From contig CM114275.1 of NCBI GenBank assembly GCA_050084515.1, forward strand, positions 27,528,001 to 27,592,000: 64,000 nucleotides of DNA. The letters run 5' to 3'. Positions 21,831-32,705 of the stretch are shown in pieces; position 1 is the stretch's first letter; every line of letters starts with the position of its first letter. The DNA comes from Blasia pusilla (lineage: Eukaryota > Marchantiophyta > Marchantiopsida > Blasiales). The position numbers were made by a program, and so were the translations under genes. The notes below the pieces were generated by a model. The model saw only the letters and a list, made by a program, of their open reading frames with translations, had not been told where the DNA came from and made no database searches.

Positions 21831-22447
21831 TTATAATTGATCCATTACAATAACGAAGTACATAGTCCAATAATAAATATTTATTTATTTATACTATTAT
21901 ACCATATTATTGTAATTCTAATATCAAGATCCATATACAATGAAATATAAATGATCATAAAGAAAAATATTCTAGATGTCTTATAGCCAAGCGATTGATA
22001 AATTTTGCTTACTGAAATATAAGAAATTGTAGACATTTGTTCAATTAATAAAGGATAATATAAAATCTTTAGTCATAATAACTTTCAAGTTGAAGTTTCA
22101 ACCCTTATGATTTTTGACAGGATGCATTAAGGGGAAAATAAAATGCTTAAATATGGATTAAAAAATTCCATGTTATTCCAGAGTTAGGGAGAGTAGTTAT
22201 ATGCATTGTAGTTATAGGCACTAGTAAGGTGTCCGTGTGATGCACGAGAAAAGAAAAGTGTTTGAAGAGTTACTGTGTAGTGAAGAGATTTTCATGCTCC
22301 CTCATAATCATGCCTCCTTCTATCTCCAACACTCCCGTGTTTCTGTAATATAATTGCAAATTTTATTTCATCCAAGTATTTCTTTATATACTACATTTCG
22401 TGTGTAGGCACCGTCCTTATTTGAATGCTCATCGCTTCTGAGGGTAA
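21831..22447. other. AT-rich host-like stretch between two LTR pieces
   Basis: About 600 bp rich in A and T without open frames. It ends in GTAA, the left copy of the duplication flanking the reverse solo LTR. Confidence 0.5.
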
Positions 22448-23088
22448 TGTCGTGCGCATACACATCGCTACACAACATACATCGCTGTCACCGAACACAC
22501 ACACAAACACGCATGATCCCATGCTAACTCATGGCATCCAAACAACGAGACAAGAAGTACCAAAATATCTCCAATAAAGTAAGCTCCAATCTCTCTCTCC
22601 ACCATCTCACACCATAGCTCTCAAAGGTGTGCACTCTCTCTCATGTCAAACCAAACCCACTCTCCTAATGAGAGGCTTGGGTTACACTCACAAGGCAAGG
22701 TACCATAGCTCCGCCGCCTCATGCCAAAAGGTTCAACAAAGAGAGAATGAGCTCTCAAGCTCTCTCTCCTTGAGGTATACCCCTCCCCTCTCCCAAGCTC
22801 TCTCCATGGTAACCTATTCTCCCAAGTCACCTCCTTGGCTCTTGCCCTCATGTAGGAGGTCAAGGGCCACTTACCAAAAATAGTAAGTCGATCATATACT
22901 CAAAATGGTACTTACCTAAAATATTAAATTCCTCAATATGGCTCCAAATGAGCCGAAACGAAGGAGAAACCTGCTATCTCTGGTTTCCAAGGGCCTTAGC
23001 AGGTCACCCTCGACCTTCTGGGCGTGTCCTCCACTACTCATGAAGGCGCTCTATTAGATCCCACCGATATATCCTAAAAGACGTTACA
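22448..23088 (-). mobile_element. Solo LTR, reverse, 641 bp, GTAA target duplication
   Basis: On the minus strand it starts TGTAACGTCTTTTAGG and ends GCGCACGACA, giving TG...CA ends. GTAA lies directly on both sides (22444-22447 and 23089-23092). The body matches the LTRs at 47370-47959 and 21416-21830. There is no internal coding region, as expected of a solo LTR left by recombination between the two LTRs of an element. Confidence 0.85.
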
Positions 23089-23169
23089 GTAATATGGATG
23101 GAATTTCTCTTCCCTATTCTAGATAATGCTGCATACAATTGACCATGAGATACATGAGTAGGCAAGTAA

Positions 23170-23204
23170 ATGCCAAAGGTTACCGGGACGGTAGCCTTTG
23201 GCAT
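23170..23204. repeat. 16-bp near-perfect palindrome at the truncated edge of B
   Basis: ATGCCAAAGGTTACCG and CGGTAGCCTTTGGCAT pair over 16 bp with one T:G position and a GGA loop. A second copy of the CTACCGGGACGGTAG core follows at 23215-23229. Element C has only the second core. Confidence 0.8.
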
Positions 23205-23397
23205 GAGCTCGATGGCTACCGGGACGGTAGAGGCATCGGCTGGGGGGGAGGAGAGTAGTATTTTGCATCCTTGGAGTAAATGGGATGTAATGGCTGGGCA
23301 TGTGGAGTTGGTTGCTCATGTTGGTGGAGGAGTTATTTGCTCAGATGATGGTGTAGCTAAGGGTATACCATCTTGTGAGGGGGTTGCGTAGCAGCCA

Positions 23398-24640
23398 ATG
23401 GCATCGTCTTCTCCCTCTAGTGTGCCAGTGGAGGAGACTTGGGAGCCATTACTTGGGCCCAAGCTCACGAGAGGTGAGAAACGACGCTTGACACAGTTCC
23501 TACGTGCTTATAGGAGTTGTTTTGCCTTTAGCATGAAGGAGTTGGGTGCTCTGGTTGGACCCGGTATACGGATTGATTTGGCTAGTGATACGCCAATCTT
23601 CCGTCGTCCCTACCGATATAGTGATATGGAGAGGGACCTGATTCAGAGTAGGACGTTGGACCTTTTGGAGGCTGGATTAGTGGAGTTCTCGTATGGAGAG
23701 TATGCATCAGCCATTGTCATGCCTGCTAAAAAGGATATGCATGGCAACTACACGGATAGGCGTATGTGTGGAGATTACCGTCCTATCAATCGGCAAACCA
23801 AGGCCGATAAGTATGCCATGCCTACACCTGAGGAGATCTTTGATGTGGTGGGACAGGCAAAGATTTTCAGACTTCGATCTTTAGCAGATACCATCAATTG
23901 CCGATTCGGGAGAGTGACAAGGCCAAGACAGCATTTTGGGGTGTCAACTCTCATGGCAAGGATTGTTTGTACCAGTGGCAATTCTTACCCTTTGGGTTGA
24001 AGAATGCACCTGCCGAGTTTCAGAGAGTGATGGACAGGATCCTAGCATGGTTGGATTTTGTTTGGTGTTACATTGATGATATCTTGGTGTTCAGTAACAC
24101 GGTGGAGGAGCATCAAATACATTTGCAGATGGTGTTTGAGCGGTTGAAAGCTCATGGTCTACGTTTGCATCCAGGAAAGTGTAAGTTCTTCCATGAGGAT
24201 GTTGAGTACTTGGGTCATGTGATCTATCCAGGTGGTTTGGGAGTTCAGCAAGCAAAGGTGGAGGCTATTGCACTTATTCCGCATCCGGTAGATGTGAGTA
24301 GAGTTCGAGCATTCATGGGATTGGAGAACTACTATCGGAGGTATGTGAAGGGATTGAGTGCTATGGCAAAGCCTTTGAACCAATTGCTGAAATCAGATCA
24401 AGAGTGGCACTGGGGAGATGATCAGGAGAGAGCTTTTGTGGAGCTTAATGCCCAGTTGGTGGCGGCGCCTATCTTGAGGAGACCTATCAGAGGGCGCCCA
24501 TTTCAGTTACACACTGATTGGAGGGGAAGCTTGCACGGTGGGCTCTTATCTTACAGGAGTATGACTTCCAGGTGGTACATAGACATGGAGTTGCCAACCT
24601 TGATGCTGATGGGTTGAGTAGGAACCCATGTACTAGCCAA
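23398..24640 (+). pseudogene. Reverse transcriptase and broken RNase H, element B
   Basis: This is the polymerase that copies element RNA to DNA. One frame (23398-23890) carries GIRIDLASDTPIFRRPYR, YASAIVMPAKKDMHG, CGDYRPINRQTKADKYAMP. After a frameshift near 23880 the next frame (23898-24617) carries AFWGVNSHG, QFLPFGLKNAPAEFQRVMD and the catalytic YIDD at 24069-24080. AFMGLENYYRRYVKG and the connection domain follow. RNase H begins with HTDW near 24512, then jumps to the sequence after the domain (GSLHGGLLS, then ARWALILQEYDFQVVH from about 24536 in another frame). Compared with C, about 250 bp of RNase H are deleted. Confidence 0.88.
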
Positions 24641-26280
24641 GAGGATACAATTGGGGCTAGATGGCATGGCGAGGTTGATGAGGAGATGGTGCCAGGTTGG
24701 CATGCATCCGCCTTTTTACGTTGGTTAGGGGTGGACTCTAGTATGGAGGACCACATGATATCTTACTCTAGTCAGAGGATAGATGGCCAACCTTCAGATC
24801 CTAAGGTTGGAGATGGTGGTACGGATCAGCGTGATATTCATGATGATGCGTTGGTGTAGGAGTTCCTACGGACCAGTAGGGTGCCAGGCATAGTGAGTGC
24901 CAAGGAGCGAGACCGTGTTCTTCAACATGCTAAGAGGTATCGATTAGGGGGAACACATATTCTCCGTGTGTGGGAGGATGGTAGAGTATGAGTAGTGCCG
25001 CATTTGGCTCACAGAGAGCGCATTGTGCGACATGCCCATGAGGAGTTGGGACATTTTGGGGTAAAGCGTACGTATAGCTTACTCCTTGGTCAGTATTGGT
25101 GGCGTGGCATGCATACTCAGGTGCAGCAGTTGGTGTCATGTTGTATGGTTTGTGATCGGGTGAGGGCATCATTCAATGCCCTTATACCACAGTTACACCC
25201 CTTGCCTATTATGGGGTTGGATTACCGTTGGAGTGTGGACTTTGCGGGACCGTTACCGTTGACTGTACGACATCATCGATATGTGTTGGTGATGGTGGAG
25301 CACTTCTCCAAGTGGATTGAGTTGGTGGCATTACCGGACAAGGCAAGTGAGGGACCGGCGTATGCATTTCTTGATAGAGTGCTTAGTCATTTTGGTGCAC
25401 CAACTGAAGTGCTGACCGACCAAGGTACAGAGTTTCAGGGTGAGTTTCAGGTCTTGTGTGACAAGGCGTTGATTGATCATCGCACCACGTCTCGAGATCA
25501 TCCAGAGGCGGATGGTTTGGCTGAGCATGTGGTTCAGACGGTGAAGAGGGCATTGCGCAAGTATGGCCTACAGAAGGGTCATCTTGGAGACTGGGATATT
25601 CAGTTGCCATGGTTAGACATGGGGTATAGGTTCAGTCGCCAAGCATCCTTGGCTTCCTTCTCACCTTATTTTATATTATACGGCCGAGATCCAGACTTGC
25701 CAGCAGCAATTCGTTGGGATTCTAGTGAGGTGGTGAACCTTGATGACCCAGAGATATGGATGAGGTGTGTGTTCTCGGCAAGTGAGCTCTTTCGGAGAGT
25801 TATGCAACGACCTTTGAGAATCTTGCCATTGCTCAACACAGGGATACGTTGCGGTATGCAACCATTCGGGGTGGAGGTTATCGACCATCAATTTGTAGGT
25901 TCCATGTGGGGGACTATGTCTATTTGCAGCAGATTGCACCGACAACGTTGGATGTGACGACAGGCCGCACTATTTTACGAGTGCGCGAGGTGTTAGCTTC
26001 TGGAGTTCTCATGTTGGAGGGTCGTGATGGAGTTGTCTGGAAGGACCATGTGCGTAATTGTGCGCCATGTCATCTTCCAAATGTGGATGGTACTGTTGAC
26101 CCAAGCTTAGCTATGATACGTACTAGCTTGAGGTGCATGTTGTGTGGGTCTGCTGGTAACGCAGCCCGTATGTTGGTGTGTGATCGGTGTTCTAGGCGTT
26201 GGCACATTATGTGTACTCCACGTATGGATCTTGTTCCTACTGGAAGGTGGGTTTGTCCTCAATGTACTCAAGAGAGGTAG
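24518..26280 (+). pseudogene. Integrase with C-terminal PHD finger, element B
   Basis: The integrase inserts element DNA. An H2C2 zinc region (HAHEELGHFG with CMVC, 25030-25150) precedes the catalytic core. The core triad is VDFAGP (Asp at 25238-25240), LTDQGTEFQG (Asp at 25418-25420) and GLAEHVVQ (Glu at 25523-25525), spaced D-x34-E, one short of the usual 35. A frame change near 25850 leads to FHVGDYVYL, RVREVLASG and DGVVWKDHVRNC, the C-terminal domain. The last 45 residues form the PHD finger described separately. Two in-frame stops lie near 24857 and 24990. Confidence 0.88.
26134..26280 (+). CDS. PHD zinc finger at the C-terminus of element B integrase
   Basis: PHD fingers read histone H3 tails, often Lys4 state. 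The eight ligands are in canonical C4-H-C3 order: CMLC, LVCDRC, WHIMC, then WVCPQC. The run VPTGRWVCPQC matches the classic PHD tail, where a Trp two residues before the seventh ligand is conserved. It spans 26134-26265, and the frame stops at TAG 26278-26280. In chromoviruses this place holds a chromodomain. The same finger appears in element C (59720-59847), but with a 4-nt deletion. It is not a RING, which would have a different ligand order. Whether it binds methylated or unmethylated H3 cannot be told from sequence alone. Confidence 0.9.
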   Translation, partial: CMLCGSAGNAARMLVCDRCSRRWHIMCTPRMDLVPTGRWVCPQCTQER

Positions 26281-26433
26281 ATGACTTGATCTTTGCATGA
26301 TATGGATTACAGATGGGCGACTAACGATTGGGCAACCTAGCACCTGGCCTTCTGATTCGTGCACCCAAGAAGATGTATAGCATGTAGTAGATGTATAGGG
26401 CTACCTGGGAGTTAGAGGGACCTAACCGCCAGT

Positions 26434-26446
26434 TAGGGGGGCGAGT
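26434..26446 (+). promoter_or_regulatory. Polypurine tract of element B
   Basis: TTAGGGGGGCGAG immediately precedes the LTR and is the primer site for plus-strand synthesis. The same tract precedes the LTR of C (59541-59553, minus). Confidence 0.75.
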
Positions 26447-27026
26447 TATGGTACACTTGTGTTTGTGGATGCTCTCATCTATGTTATGTATGTATGTGAG
26501 TATGGTATGTCAGCGATGTATGTTGTATGACGATGTGGATTCGCACAACAGCTATCATGACCATACGGATTATGTTGTAGAGTATAGTGTGCTAGTAGAG
26601 GCCATACATTATGTAGGGCCGCAGTGTCTAGGTAGAGATGCGATTTCATACATAGGGTTGGGGGTTACTCAGTTGAGGGTGACTTCTCCAGTAGGGCCCG
26701 CTCTTAGGTTGGAGGATATAAGGTGGAGTGCACTCAAAGAACAGTCAGTTCTTTGAGTTGAGCCTGTTGCGTTGGGAGTTAGCCTTGGTAGTGAGTAGAG
26801 CTCTTGGCTATGGTGTTTCCCTTCAGCTTCGACCTAGATTCTCCCAACGTGGAGTGGGTTTGGCTCGATTGTATGTGATTCTATACGTGTTTTATGACAG
26901 TAGGTCTTTCACGGATTTCAGTTACGGTACACTTGTGTTTGTGGATGCTCTCGTCTATGTTATGTATGTATGTGAGTATGGTATGTCAGCGATGTATGTT
27001 GTATGACGATGTGGATTCGCACGACA
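26447..27026 (+). repeat. 3' LTR of element B, 580 bp, with 104-bp terminal direct repeats
   Basis: It starts at TATGGTACAC (TGTGGTACAC in C) and ends TTCGCACGACA. The length of 580 bp is exactly that of the LTR of C. The first 104 bp (26447-26550) are repeated as the last 104 bp (26923-27026). GGATATAAGGTGG near 26714 is a plausible promoter. CAAAGAACAGTCAGTTCTTTG near 26735 is a short inverted repeat. The terminal 50 bp resemble the end of the other LTR type in this window. Confidence 0.85.
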
Positions 27027-28865
27027 TACTCCTCTCGCATTGACGCTGCTCAACCTCCTCGATATGCGGTGCAAGTTGAGCGGTCCCGTGCGGCACTAGT
27101 GGCACGGAACTACTACAAACAGCACGGCACTCGGGAATGGGGTGCGGCACTCGGCGGCATACCCCCCTCAATCAGCAATTCACACGCTCTGCTCCTTAGT
27201 GAAGGAGCGGTTCTGCGATTGAGACGATACGGTGCGGCCATGAGCGGCATGGCGTAGCAATCGGCCATGCGTTGCGGCTACGGGCATCACGGTCCGGTAC
27301 TCGATCATCGTCGAGCGGCTACCAATCACAATATAGCAGCATGAAATCAAAACTCAAACACCATAACCGGAGATCATCTGCCATCATTGGTTGATGACAA
27401 AACTGCGATGACGGTGGCGGCCAAAACAAAGTACGTGGTGGCAACGCAAGTCAGAGAATCAACGAACATCGTGGAAGACCCTCCACTCCATAATGGCGAC
27501 AATGACAACCAAAGTGTGGACAACTGACAGTGGACCGTTGATGGTGACGGCCAACCAAAGTGCCCGGCTCTCAAAAAATTTATTTTTTCAAATAAATAAT
27601 CTAATTTTTTTTTTTATTCTATTAAAACTAAAGCAAATCAATATACAAAAAACACGAATTAGAATTTCCTCCAGAATTGTTTTTAATACAAAATGCATTG
27701 CGATGATGGTGACGGCCAATCGATGATGGTGATGGTTGACCATTGATGGTGATGGTGATGGTGACGTTTGACCGTTGAAGGTGACAATGACGGCAATGGC
27801 CGCCGCCGGCGTGGCGGCTGGTTTAAGGTTTGAACAATTTAACCCTAAAAATCGCCTAGCAATGGCAGTTTTGCAAGATTGACCATAACGTTTTGCTTGC
27901 AACTCCAAATTGCGCACTATTTGTTGCACAACGTGCATAACTTCACGATCTACGACAAAATGAAAAAACATTTAGAATTGAACATTCCAATAAAAATTGA
28001 CGGGGATTGTCGTAAATCCCAATGTCTCTTTCTCCTACATAAAATTTGGCAACGCTTCCGCGCTGATTTCTCCCAAAAAAATGTAAAACTTAAAAAAATA
28101 CAAATCAGCAAGCTACATGGTGCCTCCAAGAGCAGCCGTATGGGGCAACCCGCCCCCATACTCAATCCCTGTCAAAAATTGGGCAGAGCTTCCGCGTGCC
28201 ACTCTTCCACACGAAAAATCGGCAAATGCAAAGAACCATCAAAGCAGCCCTTGCTCCGGTGAGCACTCCCATGAGCCGCTGAACGGAGAACATAGTCCCC
28301 AACCTGCAAAAATAGCGAGTGACCAGCGAGCTCCCCCATGAAGCTCTCTCATTCTCTCTTTGTAAGTAAGATCCAATCTCTCTCTACACCATCTCACACC
28401 ATAGCTCTCAAAGGTGTGCACTCTCTCTCATGTCAAACCAAACCCACTCTCCTAATGAGAGGCTTCGGTTACACTCACAAGGCAAGGGACCTTAGCTCCG
28501 CCGCCTTATGCCAAGAGGTTCAACAAAGAGAGAATGAGCTCTCAAGCTCTCTCTCTCTTGGAGGTATACCCCCTTCCCTCTCCCAAGCCCTCTCAACAGT
28601 AAACTATGCTCTTGTAACCCCCTTGGCTCTTGACCTACTGTAGCGGGTCAAGGGCCACTTTCCAAAGTGGAAAGTCGATTGTCCCCAATATAGAAACTTA
28701 CCCGAAATAGTAAGTTTCTCTATATGGCTCCAAATGAGCCGAAACGAAGGGAAAACCTGCGCTCTCAGATTTCTCGAGGCCTCAACAGGTCATCCTCGAC
28801 CTCATGGGCCTGTCTTCCACTACTCGTGCAGACGCGATGCTAGATCCCACTGATCTGTCTTAATA
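27027..28865 (-). mobile_element. Reverse 5' piece E: LTR-type sequence and leader
   Basis: Read on the minus strand, this piece matches element A from its LTR body (28865 downwards) through the leader to about 16160 of A. It lacks the 1.28-kb insertion and the second palindrome arm seen in A, so it shows the older state. It has an extra AT-rich insert at about 27565-27700 and a GATGGT-rich microsatellite near 27720-27770. At 27026 it abuts the LTR end of B with no bases between, an inverted arrangement. No coding part is left. Confidence 0.75.
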
Positions 28866-31160
28866 GTCGTGAAAACAATGTTCGTCACATAAAGGATAGA
28901 ATTAGTAAACAATTTCAAATCTTATATGATAAAAAAATCACTCATATTGTTTAATAATTTCATCAACTTTTTCCACTTGGAGAAATGATCTACTAGAGTC
29001 TAAGTTTCATAGAGTATGCTAGCCAATTCACCATTTCTACTTGTTGCTCTTTTCTGAAATATTCTTGACAACTAATATAACATGAAATATTCTAAATTTT
29101 ATGGAGCCAACTCAAACACATTTTTTATTGGTGTTTCCTAAATCTCTCTCATAACTAACATGTAATATTCTAAACTTTATGGAGCATGTTTTCCAACTCA
29201 TCAATTTTTTTTCGGCTGATTTGCTTTAAATATTGATTATAACATGTATGTATAAGCTTATTAGGGCCTTGAAAAAAATCTTATTTAAATTTTCCATATC
29301 TTTATTCCTTGAAGTCTTATAGCACATTATATAGTCTATGTGAAATGATACGTTTCATATGCTTAGGATCATAAGGTCTTTTCCAAAAATATTAGAAACA
29401 TAATTTGAAGACAAACTATGGAGAAAACTCTTATGAATCGAACATCAGCATTGCGAATAGGATTGATGATGGAATAACTCTACAGATTAACACTTATCTT
29501 AAATTTTAATCCCTTCATATTACAAATGTAAGGAGCTCAAACATCTATATTCACTAATAAACATATATATATGTATGAAAATAGATTAAATTAACATATG
29601 CAATGAACTACATTGTCAGGAAATTAATTTGAACTAAGTTGATATACTTAATCAATCACACCACCAAATACAACATTATAGAATTGTCATCACATCCTAG
29701 ATCATGTATATGCTAACCAAAAATTATCACACAAATGAAGGCTGGTCCTATACCACTTATGAGTTTATGAGTACATAAGTGTAAGTATGCCCATTACACA
29801 GAGTTGGACACACAAATTAAGGCTAGCCTAATTTTGATTTGGTTTCCATTACTTACCTTGTACTTTTTCATATTGGAACCGAAAGTTAAATTGATCACTT
29901 TTAAAAAAATATGTGGATTGGTAAAAAAAAAAAAGCTTATAATTAAAAACTGAGATGTTCATTAAATTTTATTTATAAATTCATTATAGTAATTTGGCCA
30001 ATTAAGTCATGAGATGGTGGTTGACATGTGTTTTTCTTCATTTCCATTTTAGAACCAAAAATTCATAACACATTGTGGAAACTTTTCAATTTTATGTTTT
30101 CTTGGTTTAAAAAGATATACAACATGATAATATACTTACTAAATATTTTATGGTTTTTCTCTTAGAAAAATGATATGATGATATACAAACTACATGAAAA
30201 GTTTTTCTCTTTCATATGCTTAGCAAAGTAGTCCATACAAAGTAGTATTGTGATTGCCAAGGGCAAGCTTCTATAAGTTATTTTAGAAAAACTAATGAAA
30301 TTTTGGTCCATAGAGGCACTAGTGTTAGAAATATGTTCTCATCCCTATAGGTGCTTCTAGAACTATCATTATTAATCTTCTTGTAATACAAAGAAAATAT
30401 TCCAGAATGAAAATGAGGTGTGAGGAGCTTCAACAACTAAAATAAACTCTATGAAAGCCTTTTGCACCCAATCCCATGAGAGGAAGGGGCAAGTCACAAA
30501 TCATAGTTCGACTTAGTTGGATAGTCCAAATGAAAGGACCCTTCCATGCAAGCCACTTGAAATCTGGTTTAGCATTACAAGATCTAGTGAAAAAATTCAG
30601 GATTGTCATCGAGACATTTCCAAGTATCAAATAATAGAAATTATCAAAAGAGGGCTCACACTCTTGATCACATGATTGTCGAAAGTCTATGCAATGTAGG
30701 ACCAGATTATTTGGTGAGAAATGTTTTTTGAAAGATAATAGATAGAAATAATCTTATTTCTAAAAGAAAAATATTTTGATTGGAAGAAAAATAAAGATCT
30801 TTTGACATCTTTGAAACTTTATTTCAGAAATGTTTTTTCTTTTATACAACATTATTCGTATACACGCCTTGTTTATTTCAATCTTCATAAAATCCTACCA
30901 TAATAGAGATCTAACTCTTAATACCTACTTGCGATAATGCCACATACCAACGGCCATGAGAGAAGACAACAGATGGTAAATATATACCAATTGTTTTAAA
31001 GGTTTGACCTTAACTCTTTTCAATAGTCACAACACATATAGTTCAAATGGGGAATTGATATCCACTTAAATTAGAAGAAATTTCTAAATTTCAAACAATG
31101 AAAAGTGTGTAATTGCAATGACACATTCCTCTCCAAGGTTCCTTCTTGTAATAATCTTAG
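28866..31160. other. AT-rich intergenic stretch
   Basis: About 2.3 kb, strongly AT-rich, with no frame above 70 codons and no motif. A 66-codon minus frame at 30430-30630 has no recognisable family. Confidence 0.5.
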
Positions 31161-31169
31161 CTTCTAAAT

Positions 31170-31210
31170 ATACTTTGTAAATCCTTGAATCACAAGGATT
31201 TACAAAGTAT
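31170..31210. repeat. Perfect 18-bp hairpin
   Basis: ATACTTTGTAAATCCTTG at 31170-31187, loop AATCA, exact reverse complement at 31193-31210. Confidence 0.9.
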
Positions 31211-31534
31211 TGGACATTACCAACATGTCCTTTTGAACCATTTATATTTCACATGAACAATTAAAGGAAAGACGCCTACTACCATCTCTTGGCATCGTGC
31301 AGTTCCAATTACTCCAGCTAGAACATTACCAGTCGGTGGGAAAGGGGTAAGCTCATACGGAAAAGGCTAATGCTCGAGCCTAGTTACATGCTCTGGTGAA
31401 TTGCCCCCTTCTTCCTTTTCTGGTCGTGTTGTGGCCTTCAGGTTTTGACTCTTTGAGTCCCCCTCTTTTGTACTTCCGATGGGTTTTCCATCACTCGTTT
31501 TTATCGAAGTGCATCTTTGTTTCTCTGGTGATGA

Positions 31535-31720
31535 ATCTGGGAATTGGGTTTACATATATTAGCGTAGAGCGAATGCCTTGCTTGGGAGTGAAAGGACTAA
31601 CCAGATTACATTCTCCTTTAACTAATCAAACTGTGAATTGGGTTTACATATACTAGTGTAGAGCCCGTCCCTTATCCAGTAAGAAAGTGCTAACCATGTT
31701 GCACTCTTTTTACTTGTAGT
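31535..31720 (+). repeat. Imperfect tandem repeat, about 97-bp unit
   Basis: GAATTGGGTTTACATATA occurs near 31542 and again near 31635, each followed by TAG(C/T)GTAGAGC, a CCTT word and ACTAACCA or GCTAACCA. Two diverged units can be seen. Confidence 0.7.
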
Positions 31721-31861
31721 ATGAGAAACATTTTAAGTAAGATGGTGTTTACAAACCAAGAAGAAACTCTCTAAGAATTTAATATATGTGTTAGATGATG
31801 TCCACACATGTACTTTACCTAACAGGATCTCATCTGAATGCTAATCATGTTTAAGTCTGAG

Positions 31862-31951
31862 AAGGGAAGGTTGGTCTGGAAGATTGACTTCGAAAACCGT
31901 TCAGGTCTGAGATATCAACTTCAAGTCGATCTTCTAGACCAACCTACCCTT
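31862..31951 (+). ncRNA. Candidate small-RNA hairpin, 32-bp stem
   Basis: The 5' arm (31862-31894) and 3' arm (31920-31951) pair over 32 positions with one mismatch, two G:U wobbles and one bulged base, around a 25-nt loop. The size and near-perfect pairing suit a plant miRNA or siRNA precursor. Both substitutions between the arms keep pairing in RNA. Neither arm matches a conserved plant miRNA that I know, so it could be a young locus or a fold-back repeat. On the other strand the wobbles would become A:C mismatches, which favours plus. Confidence 0.45.
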
Positions 31952-32299
31952 GTCGAGAACACAGTCTTTCTTGGAATGTGTTGCCGCACGATACAATCAT
32001 ATACTGATCACAGAAAGCTGATTTGTTCGAGGCCGAATTCCAGGAACCAGGAAGCCATCTGCGGCCGATAGAGGTATCAAGCGTCCGGTGGTGATACAAC
32101 AGGGTTCATCTGATTCTTGCAAGCCTCTTGACACAACTATCTTACCGTTGTAATGTCAGTTCAATCACAATTTTGGGGTGAGTATCCCTACGAAAATTTG
32201 GGCGGACAGATTTTATTTGTTTTAAGAGAGTCAGATCTAAACACACAAAATCCACAGGAGCACGAGGAGAGAACAAGTTCCAATGCATCATGGTAAGCT

Positions 32300-32705
32300 T
32301 GGGTATGAAGGGCACATTAATCCCTGTGATCCCGCAGAGGCAGAAGTGAGCAATAAAGAGGGGCAGAAGAGCCTAGGGACGTGCTTTACATGAAACAAAA
32401 TAGAGGGGATGACATTACTATACATATGATGGGTGGCAAGATCAAGATTGAGAGATCACAATCTTCTACTTTCTCTTGCCGATCCGGTGTGCATACATCA
32501 AACAAGCCGGGCCATGGTTTCTCTCTATCCTCGGAAGGGAGGTAAAGCCTATCATGTAGACTCTGCACCTGTTATCTACAGCGATGCTAAGCTCAGGACA
32601 TGCAGAAATCATCCTGTTGCACTCAACTAACGACACAAATCTATGAATATATCGAATTGACGATAGGGTTGCAAAAAGCCAGTCAAAACTTCAGCGATTC
32701 CGCCC
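32300..32705 (-). other. Probable 3' UTR of the conserved plant gene
   Basis: Sequence downstream of the stop codon with no separate gene. The boundaries are inferred only from position. Confidence 0.35.

Larger units (their letters stand above)
23163..27026 (+). mobile_element. Ty3/gypsy element B with PHD finger and 3' LTR, 5'-truncated
   Basis: B begins just downstream of the position where the methyltransferase ends in C (shared ATGAGCTCGATGGCTACCGG) and continues through reverse transcriptase, damaged RNase H, integrase, PHD finger, polypurine tract and a complete 580-bp LTR. It is closest to C (opposite strand, 58961-64000). The 5' half, including gag, protease and methyltransferase, is missing. 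Frameshift, stops and an RNase H deletion make it inactive. Confidence 0.88.

Noticed and set aside
22629-22883. Frame reading MHSLSCQTKPTLLMRGLGYT, repeated at 13444, 21421, 28338 and 47598
   Set aside because: The repeated peptide is the translation of LTR sequence read in one direction. The conservation is that of the repeat at DNA level, not of a protein.
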